Shown here piece by piece: positions 1-9,400 of a DNA stretch of 21,586 nt (the first letter of the stretch is position 1; each line of letters starts with the position of its first letter). Made by a program: the position numbers and the translations under genes. The stretch is taken from positions 1 through 21,586 of the forward strand of contig QKAI01000376.1 in NCBI GenBank assembly GCA_003246505.1, written 5' to 3'. Below the pieces are notes generated by a model, which saw only the letters and a list, made by a program, of their open reading frames with translations, was not told the DNA's origin and searched no databases. Source of the stretch: Spirochaetaceae bacterium. GTDB lineage: Bacteria > Spirochaetota > Spirochaetia > DSM-2461.

Positions 1-442
1 AGACCATGAGCTCCTCGAGTCCGGGTATGTTCTCCACAGCCCAGGACATTTCCGCGAAAGCCCGTATCCTGCCGGAATAGTGCTCCTTTCCCTCGTCATA
101 GACCGCCGATAGCCCCTCATCCATCCGCTCCGGGGAAAAAGTCCCGTCGGGATAGTAAAGGGATCGGGGACTGTAGACGGCCATGCGGCTCTCATCATCG
201 ATAGACCCTTCCAGGGAGGGATTCTTTTCCAGGATTCTCCGGCGGATCCTCCTGTCGCACTCCTCATCAAGGCAGTATCTCTGAACATCCTCCACTTCAA
301 GACCCCGCCGGAGGAAGCCTTCGATAATCAGCTCCTTCTCCTCCTCCGTTTCATAAAGCCCGGCGATATGGGTTCCCCAGTGGCAGACATGCTCCCCGAA
401 CCCCAGTTCCATTCGTTCCTGATCCGACGTATGCAGGTACAT
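1..442 (-). CDS. MEDS-domain (DcmR-type) sensor protein, C-terminal part outside window
   Basis: The first 147 residues are visible; the gene continues past base 1. The start is ATG at 442-440, preceded by the strong Shine-Dalgarno AGGTAGGAGG. The protein begins MYLHTSDQERMELGFGEHVC and carries the MEDS hallmarks: an early GxHVCHW segment (about residues 16-23), an acidic helix leading to a FLRRGLE turn, a Y-x-x-G-T-F segment near residue 100, and RAFAEMSWA near residues 129-137. MEDS domains are known from DcmR and related regulators or histidine kinases of methylotrophs and methanogens, and are proposed to sense small organic ligands. The output domain would lie beyond the window edge, so whether this is a regulator, a kinase or a MEDS-only protein cannot be told. 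It is divergent from the SulP gene. Confidence 0.8.
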   Translation of the reverse strand, partial: MYLHTSDQERMELGFGEHVCHWGTHIAGLYETEEEKELIIEGFLRRGLEVEDVQRYCLDEECDRRIRRRILEKNPSLEGSIDDESRMAVYSPRSLYYPDGTFSPERMDEGLSAVYDEGKEHYSGRIRAFAEMSWAVENIPGLEELMV

Positions 443-466
443 AATGCGCCTCCTACCTGTTATTAA

Positions 467-495
467 ACTATGGGCGAAAAAAGGGGGCAAGTCAA
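467..495 (-). promoter_or_regulatory. Sigma70-type promoter of the MEDS gene
   Basis: Read on the minus strand, TTGACT (495-490) is followed after 17 nt by CATAGT (472-467). Transcription would start near 460, giving a leader of about 18 nt that contains the Shine-Dalgarno. This is a consensus match only. Confidence 0.5.
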
Positions 496-587
496 ATTTC
501 CGGGGCTGAATTTATTATGTAAAAATGACTCAGAATACTCTTGACCACGAAAGCCCTTAGGGGCTATTCCTTGAGTCGGGAGTAACC

Positions 588-2228
588 ATGAACGACATTT
601 TTTACCCAAAGCTTTTTTCCCTGGTCAAGGCGGGCATCCCCCGTCGGCAGGTCTATTCGGATATTCTTTCCGGTGTGGTGGTGGGCATCATCGCCCTGCC
701 CCTGTCCATCGCCTTCGCCGTCGCCTCCGGGGTCAGCCCGGAAAAGGGGCTCATCACCGGGGTGATCGCCGGCTTCCTGATCTCCTTCCTAGGGGGGAGC
801 CGGGTTCAGATCGGAGGGCCCACGGGGGCTTTCGTCGTTATCATTTCCGGGATTGTAAGCAAATACGGCATTGAGGGTTTGTTCTATTCCAACATCATCG
901 CCGGAATTTTCCTGATCCTTTTCGGAGTCTTCCGGATCGGGCGCCTTCTCAAGTACATCCCCCATCCCCTGATCACCGGGTTCACCAGCGGCATCGCCCT
1001 GGTCATATTCACCACCCAGATCAAGGACGCCCTGGGGCTGCCCCTGGCCTCGGTTCCGGCGGAGTTCCTGGGCAAGTGGCACACCTACATCACCCATTTC
1101 CCCGGGACCAATCCCTATGCCCTGGCCATCACCCTGGCCACCATCGTCATCATCGTCGTGACCGGACGGATAACCCGGCGGATACCGGGCTCCTTCATCG
1201 CCATCGTCCTCATCAGCCTGACCGTCAAGCTCCTGAGGATCCCCGTGGAGACCATCGGATCCCTCTACGGCACCATACCCTCCGGCTTCCATCTGTGCGT
1301 GCCCGCGGCGGACAGCGCCCTCTGGGGGGGATACGTTCAGTCCGGCCTGGTCATCGCCCTCCTGGGGGGGATCGAATCGCTCCTCTCCGCCTCCGTGGCG
1401 GACGGCATGATAAGCGGCAACCACCGGTCCAACACGGAGCTGATCGCCCAGGGCATCGCCAATACGGTGGCCCCCTTCTTCGGGGGCATCCCCGCCACGG
1501 GGGCCATCGCCCGTACGGCGGCCAATGTCAAGAACGGGGGGCGGACGCCCATCGCGGGCATGGTCCACGCACTGACCCTGCTGTCGGTCATGCTGTTCTT
1601 CGGACCCCTGGCCCGGTACATACCCATGTCCTGTCTGGCGGGCATCCTCATCGTGGTCTCCTACAACATGAGCGAATGGCGCTCCTTCCGGGCCATGCTC
1701 AAGGGGCACGGCTCCGACGTGATCGTCCTTCTGGTGACCTTCTTCCTCACCGTGGTGGTGGACCTGGTGGCGGCCATCGAAGTGGGGGTGGTCCTCTCCA
1801 GCCTGCTCTTCATGAAGCGCATGGGGGATCTGGCGGACAAGCGGATCGACTTCGTGGTGGATTCCGACGTGATTGACGACTATTCCGATCTCCCCGAAGG
1901 CCTGGGGATTTACGAGATCTCCGGGCCCCTCTTCTTCGCCTCCGCCCGGCGCTACGTGGAACTCCTGAAGGAGATCGGCCTGAGGAACCGGGTCCTCATC
2001 ATCCGCATGCGCCACGTGGCCTTCGTGGATCATACGGGGTGGATGAACTTTTCCGACGCCCTGAAATTCCTCAAGGAGAAGCACATCACCGTGCTCCTCT
2101 CCGGTCTGGACGGGGCGGTGGAGGAGCATCTGGTCAAGGAGGGCCTGGCCGATCTGGTGCCCCGGGAGCATCACTACTCCACCTTCCGCGAAGCGGCGGA
2201 CCGGGGAGCGGAACTGGTAAGGGAGTAG
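588..2228 (+). CDS. SulP/SLC26-family anion transporter with C-terminal STAS domain
   Basis: The 546-residue length is typical for bacterial SulP proteins (DauA/YchM, BicA relatives). The first roughly 410 residues are a multi-span membrane domain. The SulP core is recognisable in the glycine-rich GVIAGFLISFLGGS helix and the QIGGPTGAFVVI segment (about residues 75-87), which forms part of the anion site in this family. A cytosolic STAS domain begins near residue 438 (IYEISGPLFFASA) and carries DHTG near 481-484 where D-S/T-S-G is usual. Substrates in the family include sulfate, bicarbonate and dicarboxylates; the sequence does not say which. GGGAG lies 6 nt before ATG. TTGACC at 541-546 with a poor TATTCC at 565-570 is a possible promoter. 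No terminator is visible before the next gene, 56 nt downstream. Confidence 0.93.
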   Translation: MNDIFYPKLFSLVKAGIPRRQVYSDILSGVVVGIIALPLSIAFAVASGVSPEKGLITGVIAGFLISFLGGSRVQIGGPTGAFVVIISGIVSKYGIEGLFYSNIIAGIFLILFGVFRIGRLLKYIPHPLITGFTSGIALVIFTTQIKDALGLPLASVPAEFLGKWHTYITHFPGTNPYALAITLATIVIIVVTGRITRRIPGSFIAIVLISLTVKLLRIPVETIGSLYGTIPSGFHLCVPAADSALWGGYVQSGLVIALLGGIESLLSASVADGMISGNHRSNTELIAQGIANTVAPFFGGIPATGAIARTAANVKNGGRTPIAGMVHALTLLSVMLFFGPLARYIPMSCLAGILIVVSYNMSEWRSFRAMLKGHGSDVIVLLVTFFLTVVVDLVAAIEVGVVLSSLLFMKRMGDLADKRIDFVVDSDVIDDYSDLPEGLGIYEISGPLFFASARRYVELLKEIGLRNRVLIIRMRHVAFVDHTGWMNFSDALKFLKEKHITVLLSGLDGAVEEHLVKEGLADLVPREHHYSTFREAADRGAELVRE

Positions 2229-2249
2229 GCTGATTTATTCGTAATTCCC

Positions 2250-2278
2250 TTGCGTTCTCCCGTTAGAATACGTATGAT
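2250..2278 (+). promoter_or_regulatory. Promoter of the cysteine desulfidase gene, leaderless geometry
   Basis: TTGCGT (2250-2255), a 17-nt spacer, then TATGAT (2273-2278). Exactly 6 nt (GGGATC) separate the -10 from the ATG at 2285, so the predicted +1 coincides with the A of ATG. GGG lies only 3 nt from the start codon, too close to act as a normal Shine-Dalgarno. The -35 is a weak match (3 of 6); the -10 matches 5 of 6. Confidence 0.5.
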
Positions 2279-2284
2279 GGGATC

Positions 2285-3562
2285 ATGAAAAATAGCTTTC
2301 TCGAATTAATTCACCGGGAGGTGGTCCCCGCCCTGGGATGTACCGAACCGGTTGCCATATCCCTGGCGGCGGCCAAAGGGGCGGCGCTCCTCCCCGGCGA
2401 GCCGGACCACATCGATGTGAGCGTAAGCGCCAACATCCTCAAAAACGCCATGGGCGTGGGCATACCGGGCACCGGTTCCCAGGGACTCGACCTGGCGGCG
2501 GCCCTGGGAGCCCTGGCCGGGGACGGGGAGGCGGGTCTGGAGGTGCTCCGGTCCCTGACTCCCGGGGACATTGCCCGGGCCAAGGATTTCGTAGCGGAAA
2601 AAAAGGTGGTCATCGCCCTGGCTCCCGTCACCGAGCCGGTTTACATCGATATCACCCTCACCGCCCGGGGAGAGACTGCCCGGACCATCATCACCAAAAC
2701 CCATACCAATGTGGCCTATCTGGAAGGGGGCGGCCGGATCCTCATCAACCGCATGACAACCGACGAGGTCTCCGCCGAGGAGGAGGATGTCCTTTTCGAA
2801 ACCCTGACCCTCCGGTCGATTTACGACTACGCCCTCAGCGCTCCCTTCGATGATATCAAATTCATACTGGAGGCGGCGAAGATGAACCGGGCCGCCTCCC
2901 GGGAGGGGCTGACCCACAAATACGGCCTGGAGGTGGGGCGCACCATTCAGGAGAGCATGGAAAGGGGCATCCTGAGCCCGGGGCTTGAGAATCTGGCCGC
3001 CATGGAAGCGGCGGCCGCCTCGGACGCGCGCATGGCCGGCTGCACCCTGCCGGTCATGTCCAATTCGGGCAGCGGGAACCAGGGCATCACCGCCACTCTG
3101 CCCGTGGTGGTCGCCGCGGAGATGCAGGGGGCGAAGGACGAGGAACTCGCCCGGGCCCTGATCCTGAGCCACCTCACCGCCATCCACATCAAGCACTACA
3201 CGGGCAGGCTCTCCGCCCTCTGCGGGGCGATCATCGCCGCCACCGGGGCAAGCTGCGCCATCGTCCACCTCCTGGGGGGCGGTTATGACGAGATGAGCTA
3301 CGCCATTCAGAACATGGTGGGGGACATCGCCGGCATGATCTGCGACGGGGCCAAGAACAGCTGCGCCATGAAGATTTCCACCTCCGTCAAAACGGCGGTC
3401 CAGGCGGCCCTGATGGGGCTGCGGGGCATCTCCGTCTCGGGCAAGGAGGGGATCATATCCGGGGACGTGGAGAAAACCATCCGCAACCTGGGGAAACTGG
3501 GAAAGCTGGGCATGGGCGAGACGGACCGGGTGATTCTGGATATCATGATCAACAAGGATTAG
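2285..3562 (+). CDS. cyuA: L-cysteine desulfidase (UPF0597 / serine dehydratase alpha-like, Fe-S enzyme)
   Basis: The 425-residue protein matches the CyuA/YhaM family along its whole length. Members split L-cysteine into H2S, pyruvate and ammonia with an oxygen-labile [4Fe-4S] cluster rather than PLP. Visible signatures are PALGCTEPVA with Cys19, NAMGVGIPGTG, SNSGSGNQG (about residues 259-267), and Cys313, Cys353 and Cys360. The spacing of these three cysteines (40 and 7) equals that reported for the cluster ligands Cys282/322/329 of the Methanocaldococcus jannaschii enzyme, so they are the likely ligands and Cys19 the counterpart of catalytic Cys25. Cys253 and Cys324 are additional. The protein should be cytosolic. 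Related family members have been loosely called serine dehydratases, so strict substrate specificity is inferred. It has its own leaderless-type promoter. Confidence 0.9.
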   Translation: MKNSFLELIHREVVPALGCTEPVAISLAAAKGAALLPGEPDHIDVSVSANILKNAMGVGIPGTGSQGLDLAAALGALAGDGEAGLEVLRSLTPGDIARAKDFVAEKKVVIALAPVTEPVYIDITLTARGETARTIITKTHTNVAYLEGGGRILINRMTTDEVSAEEEDVLFETLTLRSIYDYALSAPFDDIKFILEAAKMNRAASREGLTHKYGLEVGRTIQESMERGILSPGLENLAAMEAAAASDARMAGCTLPVMSNSGSGNQGITATLPVVVAAEMQGAKDEELARALILSHLTAIHIKHYTGRLSALCGAIIAATGASCAIVHLLGGGYDEMSYAIQNMVGDIAGMICDGAKNSCAMKISTSVKTAVQAALMGLRGISVSGKEGIISGDVEKTIRNLGKLGKLGMGETDRVILDIMINKD

Positions 3563-3619
3563 GGCGTAAGTTCAATTTTTGTTAATATTCCGTTAATGTG
3601 ATTGAGGGGAGGATCCTTC

Positions 3620-3625
3620 TATACT
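3620..3625 (+). promoter_or_regulatory. Candidate -10 element of the DUF3943 gene
   Basis: TATACT ends 9 nt before the ATG at 3635, which would leave a leader of only about 3 nt. The -35 position holds TGTGAT, a poor match. The GGGGAGGA at 3606-3613 is more than 20 nt from ATG, too far to serve it. This belongs to the short-leader pattern seen elsewhere in the window, but is its weakest example. Confidence 0.3.
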
Positions 3626-3634
3626 CCTTCTTCA

Positions 3635-4996
3635 ATGAGGCGTATTTTTGGACTCACTCTCCTTTTAGTTTTTATTTCAGCGGCGCCCCGGGCTGAGTCG
3701 TCCGACAGGGAATCTCCGGCGGACGTGCTCTATCTGGGGCCCCTTTTCTGGAATGCCCTGGTCTGGTATCCCCAGATGGCGGCGGGGGTTGAGTTCGCCC
3801 AGGTCACCCCGGAGGACTGGAAGGAACATCTGACCCACCCCTGGGTCTGGGACAACGACGAGTTTTCCGTCAACCAGATAGGCCATCCCTATCAGGGATC
3901 ACTGCCCTACACCACCTCCCGCGCCGGGGGATGGGATTTTTCCGCCAGCCTCTCATCGGTCCTTCTGGGAAGCCTCACCTGGGAACTCTTCATGGAGAAC
4001 GAAACCCCATCCAAAAATGATTTTATCGTGACCACCGCCGGGGGCGCCTCCCTGGGGGAGATGCTGTTCCGTCTCTCCGAGGCGGTCCGCCCCGCGCCCG
4101 GGGACAGTTCCGGCGTGGTGGCGGGGAATCTGGCCGCGGGGGCGCTCTCCCCGGGGGGAACCCTGGGGCGCATCGTCTACGGGCCCTCCGCCGACGACTC
4201 CCTCCGTTCCGTCCCCCTGCGGATCACTCTGGGCTCCTTCGGGGGAGTCGACCTGTTACCCGGAGAGCCTGCGGGGGGCATGGTCACGGTTCCCCTGGAC
4301 CTCCGCTACGGGGAGAGGCCGGGGGAGGGTTTCGTCCCCTTTGACATCTTCTCCCTCCGGGCCGGACTGGGGGGGGATGCCGGGGATTTCTACGCCTATT
4401 TCTTTTCCGAAGGGCTTCTGGCCGGAACGCCCCTCTACCGGCGGAACGGGGACGAGGATATCCTGGGATGCTTCCTCCACTACGATTTCATCTACAACGA
4501 CATCATGAACCTGAGCGCCAACAGTCTGGGCATCGGCTGGGTCAGCGGTCTGGAGAATCTTTTCGACGGGGGAGAAGGAGCCTTTCGGGAGCTTCATCTC
4601 TCCCTTGTCCTGAACGGGGGAGCGGAGTGCCTCCCCTTGAAGATGGAGGACCTTCTCCACGGGGAACCGGAGGAGGAGCGGCGCAGCTACGACATGGGGG
4701 TCGGCGTGAATTTCAAGGGGGCCTGCGAATTCCCCCTGGGGCTGCGGGCCGCCCTCCGGGTGAGGGAGAACTATTACTTTCTCTACCTCTATCCGTCCGC
4801 GGTTCCCGAGGGGGGCTCGGCCGGCTCCGTGCACAGGAACATCCTGGAGGCGGGTCTTCGCTTCCGGGTGAATCCCCTCTGGTCCCTGGAGGGGACCTTC
4901 TCCTGGGGGGCGGGCCTGTCCGATTACTCCGATCTTCCCGATGTTTCCGGCAGGGTCCTGGGATTTCGCCTGGGGATCAATTACCGGGTGCTCTAG
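3635..4996 (+). CDS. DUF3943 family protein, exported, probable outer-membrane or periplasmic
   Basis: From ATG 3635 the protein has 453 residues and opens with a clear signal peptide: MRR, a hydrophobic stretch, then AAPRA-ES as a plausible signal peptidase I site. An in-frame TTG at 3602 would add 11 residues ahead of the signal and is less likely. The DUF3943 signature lies around residues 72-140: WDNDEFSVNQIGHPYQGS, then a WELFMENETPSKNDF segment and a GGASLGEMLFR segment. The second half has alternating hydrophobic/polar strands with many Gly and aromatic residues and ends in YRVL, consistent with a beta-barrel-like envelope protein. The family has no established function. The gene lies 72 nt after cyuA and 42 nt before the FHA gene, which has its own promoter. 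Confidence 0.75.
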   Translation: MRRIFGLTLLLVFISAAPRAESSDRESPADVLYLGPLFWNALVWYPQMAAGVEFAQVTPEDWKEHLTHPWVWDNDEFSVNQIGHPYQGSLPYTTSRAGGWDFSASLSSVLLGSLTWELFMENETPSKNDFIVTTAGGASLGEMLFRLSEAVRPAPGDSSGVVAGNLAAGALSPGGTLGRIVYGPSADDSLRSVPLRITLGSFGGVDLLPGEPAGGMVTVPLDLRYGERPGEGFVPFDIFSLRAGLGGDAGDFYAYFFSEGLLAGTPLYRRNGDEDILGCFLHYDFIYNDIMNLSANSLGIGWVSGLENLFDGGEGAFRELHLSLVLNGGAECLPLKMEDLLHGEPEEERRSYDMGVGVNFKGACEFPLGLRAALRVRENYYFLYLYPSAVPEGGSAGSVHRNILEAGLRFRVNPLWSLEGTFSWGAGLSDYSDLPDVSGRVLGFRLGINYRVL

Positions 4997-5003
4997 GAAC
5001 CCC

Positions 5004-5032
5004 TTGCACCGGCGGCCCCTTTCCCCTATAGT
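5004..5032 (+). promoter_or_regulatory. Promoter of the FHA operon, leaderless geometry
   Basis: TTGCAC (5004-5009), a 17-nt spacer, TATAGT (5027-5032), then GTCCCC (6 nt) and ATG at 5039. There is no purine-rich ribosome-binding sequence between the -10 and the start codon. The predicted +1 is the A of ATG. Confidence 0.55.
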
Positions 5033-5038
5033 GTCCCC

Positions 5039-5410
5039 ATGAGCGATGAAGATCAGACGGTAATACGCAAGAGTCCCCGAAAGTTGAAAAACACCTTTCA
5101 AATCGAACAGCGCGGCGTTCTTATTGTCCTCTCCGGTGAGGAATTAGGGAAATTCTGTCTCCTCGACTGCCCCCGGACAATCATAGGAAGGGATTCCTCC
5201 TGCGACCTGAGCCTGGAGGATGAGGGCATCAGTAAATTCCACTTCCGGGTAAGCGCCGAGCAGGGGTACTTCTTTATTGAGGATCTGGGCTCTTCCAACG
5301 GTACCTACGTGGACGGGAAGAAGATCAAGAAAAAATCCCTCCTGAACGATTTCGAGCGGATCGTGGCGGGCAAGACGATCATCCGCTTCTTCATGGAGGA
5401 GTCCCTCTAA
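5039..5410 (+). CDS. Small FHA-domain phosphothreonine-binding protein
   Basis: The 123-residue protein consists of a charged 25-residue N-terminal tail and one FHA domain (about residues 26-120). The core FHA residues are all present: IIGRDSSCD with Gly50-Arg51, ISKFHF with Ser65 and His68, and LGSSNGTYVDG with Asn87-Gly88. These bind phosphothreonine peptides in the family. No transmembrane segment or enzymatic domain is fused. The tail contains a threonine (DQTVI, Thr7) that could in principle be phosphorylated and bound in cis, as known for GarA/OdhI, but the motif differs and this is speculation. It is the first gene of a tight operon; the polyprenyl synthetase begins 3 nt after its stop codon. 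Confidence 0.88.
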   Translation: MSDEDQTVIRKSPRKLKNTFQIEQRGVLIVLSGEELGKFCLLDCPRTIIGRDSSCDLSLEDEGISKFHFRVSAEQGYFFIEDLGSSNGTYVDGKKIKKKSLLNDFERIVAGKTIIRFFMEESL

Positions 5411-5413
5411 GCC

Positions 5414-6460
5414 ATGATGACCACAGGGGATATACTGGATCGGGTGGAAGGGGCGATCGCCTCCTGTCTGCCCGGGGAGAGCAGCCGGGAGTGGCTGGAA
5501 AGGACGGCGGGTTCCGCCTGCGACATTGAGGATTTCGCCCAGATCGACCGGTTCACCGAGCCGGGGCGGGATCTGCTGGCCCGGGGGGGCAAGCGCTGGC
5601 GGCCCCTGGTCATGGTGCTAACCGGCCGGGCCCTGGGGGGCGGGGAGGGTGCCATTCCCTTCACCCCCCTGGTGGAGCTTCCCCACAACGGGAGCCTCAT
5701 CATCGACGACATCGAGGACAACTCCGTGGAGCGCCGGGGAAAGCCGGCGGTCCATCTCCTCTACGGGACGGACCTTTCCATCAACGCGGGGAATCTCCTC
5801 TACTTCCAGCCCACCTGGATCATAGACCGCTCCGATCTGCCCGCGGAGAGGAAGGCCCTTCTCTTCTCCGGCTACTGCGAGGACCTGCGCCGTCTCCACC
5901 TGGGACAGGGGCTGGACATCTGGTGGCACAGCAACCACGACCGGGTCCCCCCCCTGGAGGAGTACATGCAGATGTGCCGGTTCAAAACGGGGAGCCTGGC
6001 CCGCATGGCCGGGCGCTTCGGCTTTCTTTTGGCGGGGAAAAGCCGGGAGGAGTCCCTGGAGTACGCCCGGGTCTGGGAGGACATCGGGGTGGGGTTCCAG
6101 ATCGCCGACGACATCACCAACCTGGCCACGGGCAACCCGGGGAAGGACCGGGGGGACGATATCGTGGAGGGGAAGAAGAGCCTGCCCGTGATTCTCCACT
6201 ACGCCCGCTCCCCGGAGACCCGGACAGAGCTCTCCCGCTGCTTCGCCGAAGCCCGGGAGAGGGGCATCGCCGGGGGTAAGGACGCGGTGGAAAGGGCCAT
6301 CGGCCTGATCGAAGCGTCGGGCTCCCTGGACGGGGCTGAGGGGATAGGCCGGGAGCTCCTGGAGTCCGCCGCAGACCGCCTGAGGACGCTGCTGCCCCCC
6401 TGCGGGGATCGGGACACCCTGACCGGCATGGTGGAGGGCTTCCTCAAGAAAAGGGCCTGA
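5414..6460 (+). CDS. Trans-isoprenyl diphosphate synthase (polyprenyl synthetase family)
   Basis: The 348-residue cytosolic protein joins isopentenyl diphosphate to allylic diphosphates. Family motifs visible are GGKRWRP (residues 58-64), the first aspartate-rich motif DDIED (98-102) followed by RRGKP, KTG at 191-193, and the second region QIADDITN (229-236) followed by KDRGDDIVEGKKSLP. The second motif ends DDITN, lacking the last Asp of the canonical DDxxD. The usual LxHxxSLIHDD context is altered to ELPHNGSLIIDD. These variations make product chain length hard to assign (FPP/GGPP or longer). The start is ATG 5414 or ATG 5417. GGAGGAG inside the end of the FHA gene is about 12 nt upstream, somewhat far. 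The next gene begins 2 nt after the stop. Confidence 0.88.
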   Translation: MMTTGDILDRVEGAIASCLPGESSREWLERTAGSACDIEDFAQIDRFTEPGRDLLARGGKRWRPLVMVLTGRALGGGEGAIPFTPLVELPHNGSLIIDDIEDNSVERRGKPAVHLLYGTDLSINAGNLLYFQPTWIIDRSDLPAERKALLFSGYCEDLRRLHLGQGLDIWWHSNHDRVPPLEEYMQMCRFKTGSLARMAGRFGFLLAGKSREESLEYARVWEDIGVGFQIADDITNLATGNPGKDRGDDIVEGKKSLPVILHYARSPETRTELSRCFAEARERGIAGGKDAVERAIGLIEASGSLDGAEGIGRELLESAADRLRTLLPPCGDRDTLTGMVEGFLKKRA

Positions 6461-6461
6461 T

Positions 6462-9400
6462 TTGACCCTCTCCCTCTCCCTTTCCGACCTGGCCCACCGC
6501 TATCCGGTGGATATCTGCAACAGGGGCATCGAACTCTACAACGAAGGCCGGGTGGGGGACCTCTATTTCGACGAAGGGAGAATCGAGGCGGAGGTGGAGG
6601 ACGGGGGTGACTCCTACGACGTAAGGATCAGCCTGAACAACCGGGGGGTCCCGGTGGATACGGACTGCTCCTGCTCCCTCTGTTTCCAGGCGGGTTACTG
6701 CTCCCACATCACCGCCCTTCTGGTCAAGCTGATCAACGAGAAAATCCAGCTGGTCTCCCTTCCCGACCGGGGTCCCGGGGCGGAGGTCCTGGAACGGAAC
6801 GTCTTCGAGGATTTCCCCGTCTCCCCCCTGGAGAAGGGAATCGTCTCCGCCCGGGTCATCCCCCTGGAACCGGAAGAATCCTCCGGCGCGGCCGCTTTCC
6901 CTCCGGATAGAAAATCCCTCCGCCCCTCCGCCGGAGAGGGCACACGATGGAAGGGGGCCCTGAACCTGCGGTTCCGCTCCGGCCTCTGGCGCCTTTCCCC
7001 GGTGCTCCTCTACATCAAAAAGGACGGCGGCCCCGGACGGATCGACCGGAATTTCTCCTTCCACCGGATCACCGAACCCCTGACCGGGGAGGAGGAGCGT
7101 TTCCTCCGGGTCCTGGACCTGGTCCCCCGGGGACAGGAGGAGGGCATCCCCTTCGAGAAGCTGGGTGATACGGTTCTGAAGGATCGGGAACGGCTCACCC
7201 TGATCAACGACGAGGGGCAGCCCTACGCCTTTCTGCCCCTGGAGAAGCTCATCGTCTCCTTCGACCCCCAGTCGGAACGGCTCTTCCTGCCCGAACTGCG
7301 CCTTCCCTCTCCCCGGTCGGACATCTTTCCCGCCGGAAGGATTCTCGCCGCCGGCGGGGGGGAACTCTTCCTGGCCGACGAGGCGGGGGGAACGGTTTAT
7401 GTCTATGCCATGGGGGACCGGGCGGAACTCTTCGAATTTCTCCGCAGCCGGGCCGAGGCCCCCCTCTCCCTGGATGAAATCCGCCGGGCCCGGGAACGGT
7501 TCGCCCCCTGTCTGGACGCCACCCTCTTCTGGAACTTCTCCCCCCGGGAGATCCGGCAGCTCACCATCGTTCCCGGCACGGTGCTCACCGGCTACGACGG
7601 GGGGGAACAGGGCTGCGCCTTCCGCCTCTCCTTCGACTACGGCAGCCGGGGAGTCTTTCCCCACGACCGGCACAGCTACCGGACGAACGGCCGTCCCGTC
7701 CGCTGCCGGGAGGAGGAGGACGAATCCACCCTGGTGCTCTTCTCCCGGGATTACGAACGGGAGGGGGAGATCTTCCGCTGGCTGGAGACCTGGTTCCTGA
7801 CCCTTTTCGGCCCGGGCTCGTACAACTCCCCCCTGAACCGGCTCCGGAGCAGCTACGAATTCACCCTGGCCAAACCGCTCACCGAATTCCTGAAGGAACA
7901 GGCCGATTTTCTCCTGGACCGGGGGATCGAGCTTCGCCTGGAGAAGCAGAAGGGCCGGGTGGCCCGCTCCGGGGGGGGATCCTGGCAGTTCCGGGGCACC
8001 GGATTCCGGGAGTGGCTCGCCCTTTCCCTGAGCTACGGGGACAGGAAGATAGGCCAGGCGGAGCTGGAGGAATTCCTCCAGGGGGGCATGCTCCGGGCCG
8101 GCACGGACCTGATCATCATCTCCTCCGGGGAGAGGGAGAAACTCCGGATCCTCCTGGAGCGGGGGGAGCTGAACAAGGGGCGCCTGATCCTCTCCCCCCT
8201 GGACTACGAGGCCCTGGACCGGCTGGAGGAGGATTTCGGCCTGACCGATGACGCGGTTCTGCGCCGGGCGAAGGAGCGGGCGGACCGGCTAAAGGGGTTC
8301 CGGGGCCTGGAGAGCGTTCCCCCCCCCGACCGGTTCCGGGGGGAGCTCCGGCCCTACCAGAAGGGGGGCTACGACTGGCTCCACTTCCTGCGCCGCTACG
8401 ATCTGGGGGGGTGCCTCGCCGACGACATGGGCCTGGGGAAGACCGTGCAGACCCTCTGCTTTCTCCAGAGCCTGAAGGAGAGGGGAGAGCTGGGGCCGGT
8501 GCTGCTCCTGGCTCCGGTGACCACCCTGATGAACTGGAAGGGGGAGGCGGAGAAATTCACCCCCGACCTGGCGGTCCTGGTGCACTCGGGGGAGGGGCGG
8601 AGCCGCAGCGTTGAGGATCTGTCCCGGGCCGATCTGGTCCTGGCCAGCTATCAGACCTTCCTGCGGGATGCTTCCTGGATGGGGGAGGTAACCTGGGACA
8701 GCCTGATCCTGGACGAGGCCCAGGCGGTGAAGAACTGGCAGTCCAAGACCCGGACGGCGGTGAGAAAGCTGGGGGCCCCCCGCCGCCTGGCCCTGACGGG
8801 CACCCCCGTGGAGAACGGCATGGCCGAGCTCTGGTCCCTCTTCGACCTGCTGGAGCCGGGCCTGCTGGGAACCCGGGACATGTTCCGCCGGCGCTATCAG
8901 CTGCCCCTGGAACGGGAGGGGGACAAATCCCGGGCGGAGGAACTGCGCCGCCGGATCGCCCCGCTCATGCTGCGCCGGAAGAAGGAGGACGTGCTGGAGG
9001 ATCTTCCCGACAAGGAGGAGACCCTGGTATGGCTGGAGATGGGGGAGGAGCAGAGAAGGGTTTACGACGAGGCCCGCCGGGGCTTCCTGGCCCTCATAGA
9101 GGAGACCCTGAAGGAGAAGGACCCCTCCCAGGCGGCCATGGAGGTTCTCACCGCCCTGCTCCGGCTGCGGCAGCTGGCGGTCATCCCCGCCCTGGCCGAT
9201 CCCCGGCACGGCCGGATTCCCTCGTGCAAGCTGGATTTCCTGGACTACTTCCTGGACGACCTGGAAGCGGAGAACCACCGGGTGCTGATCTTCAGCCAGT
9301 TCGTCCAAGCCCTGGCCCTGGTGCGGGAGCGGCTGGACCGGCGGGGCCTCCCCTACGCCTATCTGGACGGATCCTCCCGCCACCGGGAGGAGGAGATCGC

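Noticed and set aside
553..566. Small inverted repeat AGCCC-TTAG-GGGCT-type before the SulP gene
   Set aside because: Five-base stem with no T-run; too weak to call a terminator or operator.
789..2174. Long minus-strand open frame (461 codons) antisense to the SulP gene
   Set aside because: Shadow of the GC-rich SulP coding strand; low-complexity His/Gly/Asp-rich product with no fold or ribosome-binding site.
588..3562. SulP and cysteine desulfidase as one sulfur operon
   Set aside because: The desulfidase gene appears to have its own promoter and the SulP substrate is unknown, so a joint pathway cannot be claimed.
3602..3634. TTG start of the DUF3943 gene at 3602
   Set aside because: Would place 11 polar residues before a clear signal peptide; ATG 3635 gives the expected N-terminus.
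6444..7673. Minus-strand frames within the SNF2 gene (also 8289-9551)
   Set aside because: Antisense shadows of a full-length, motif-complete helicase.
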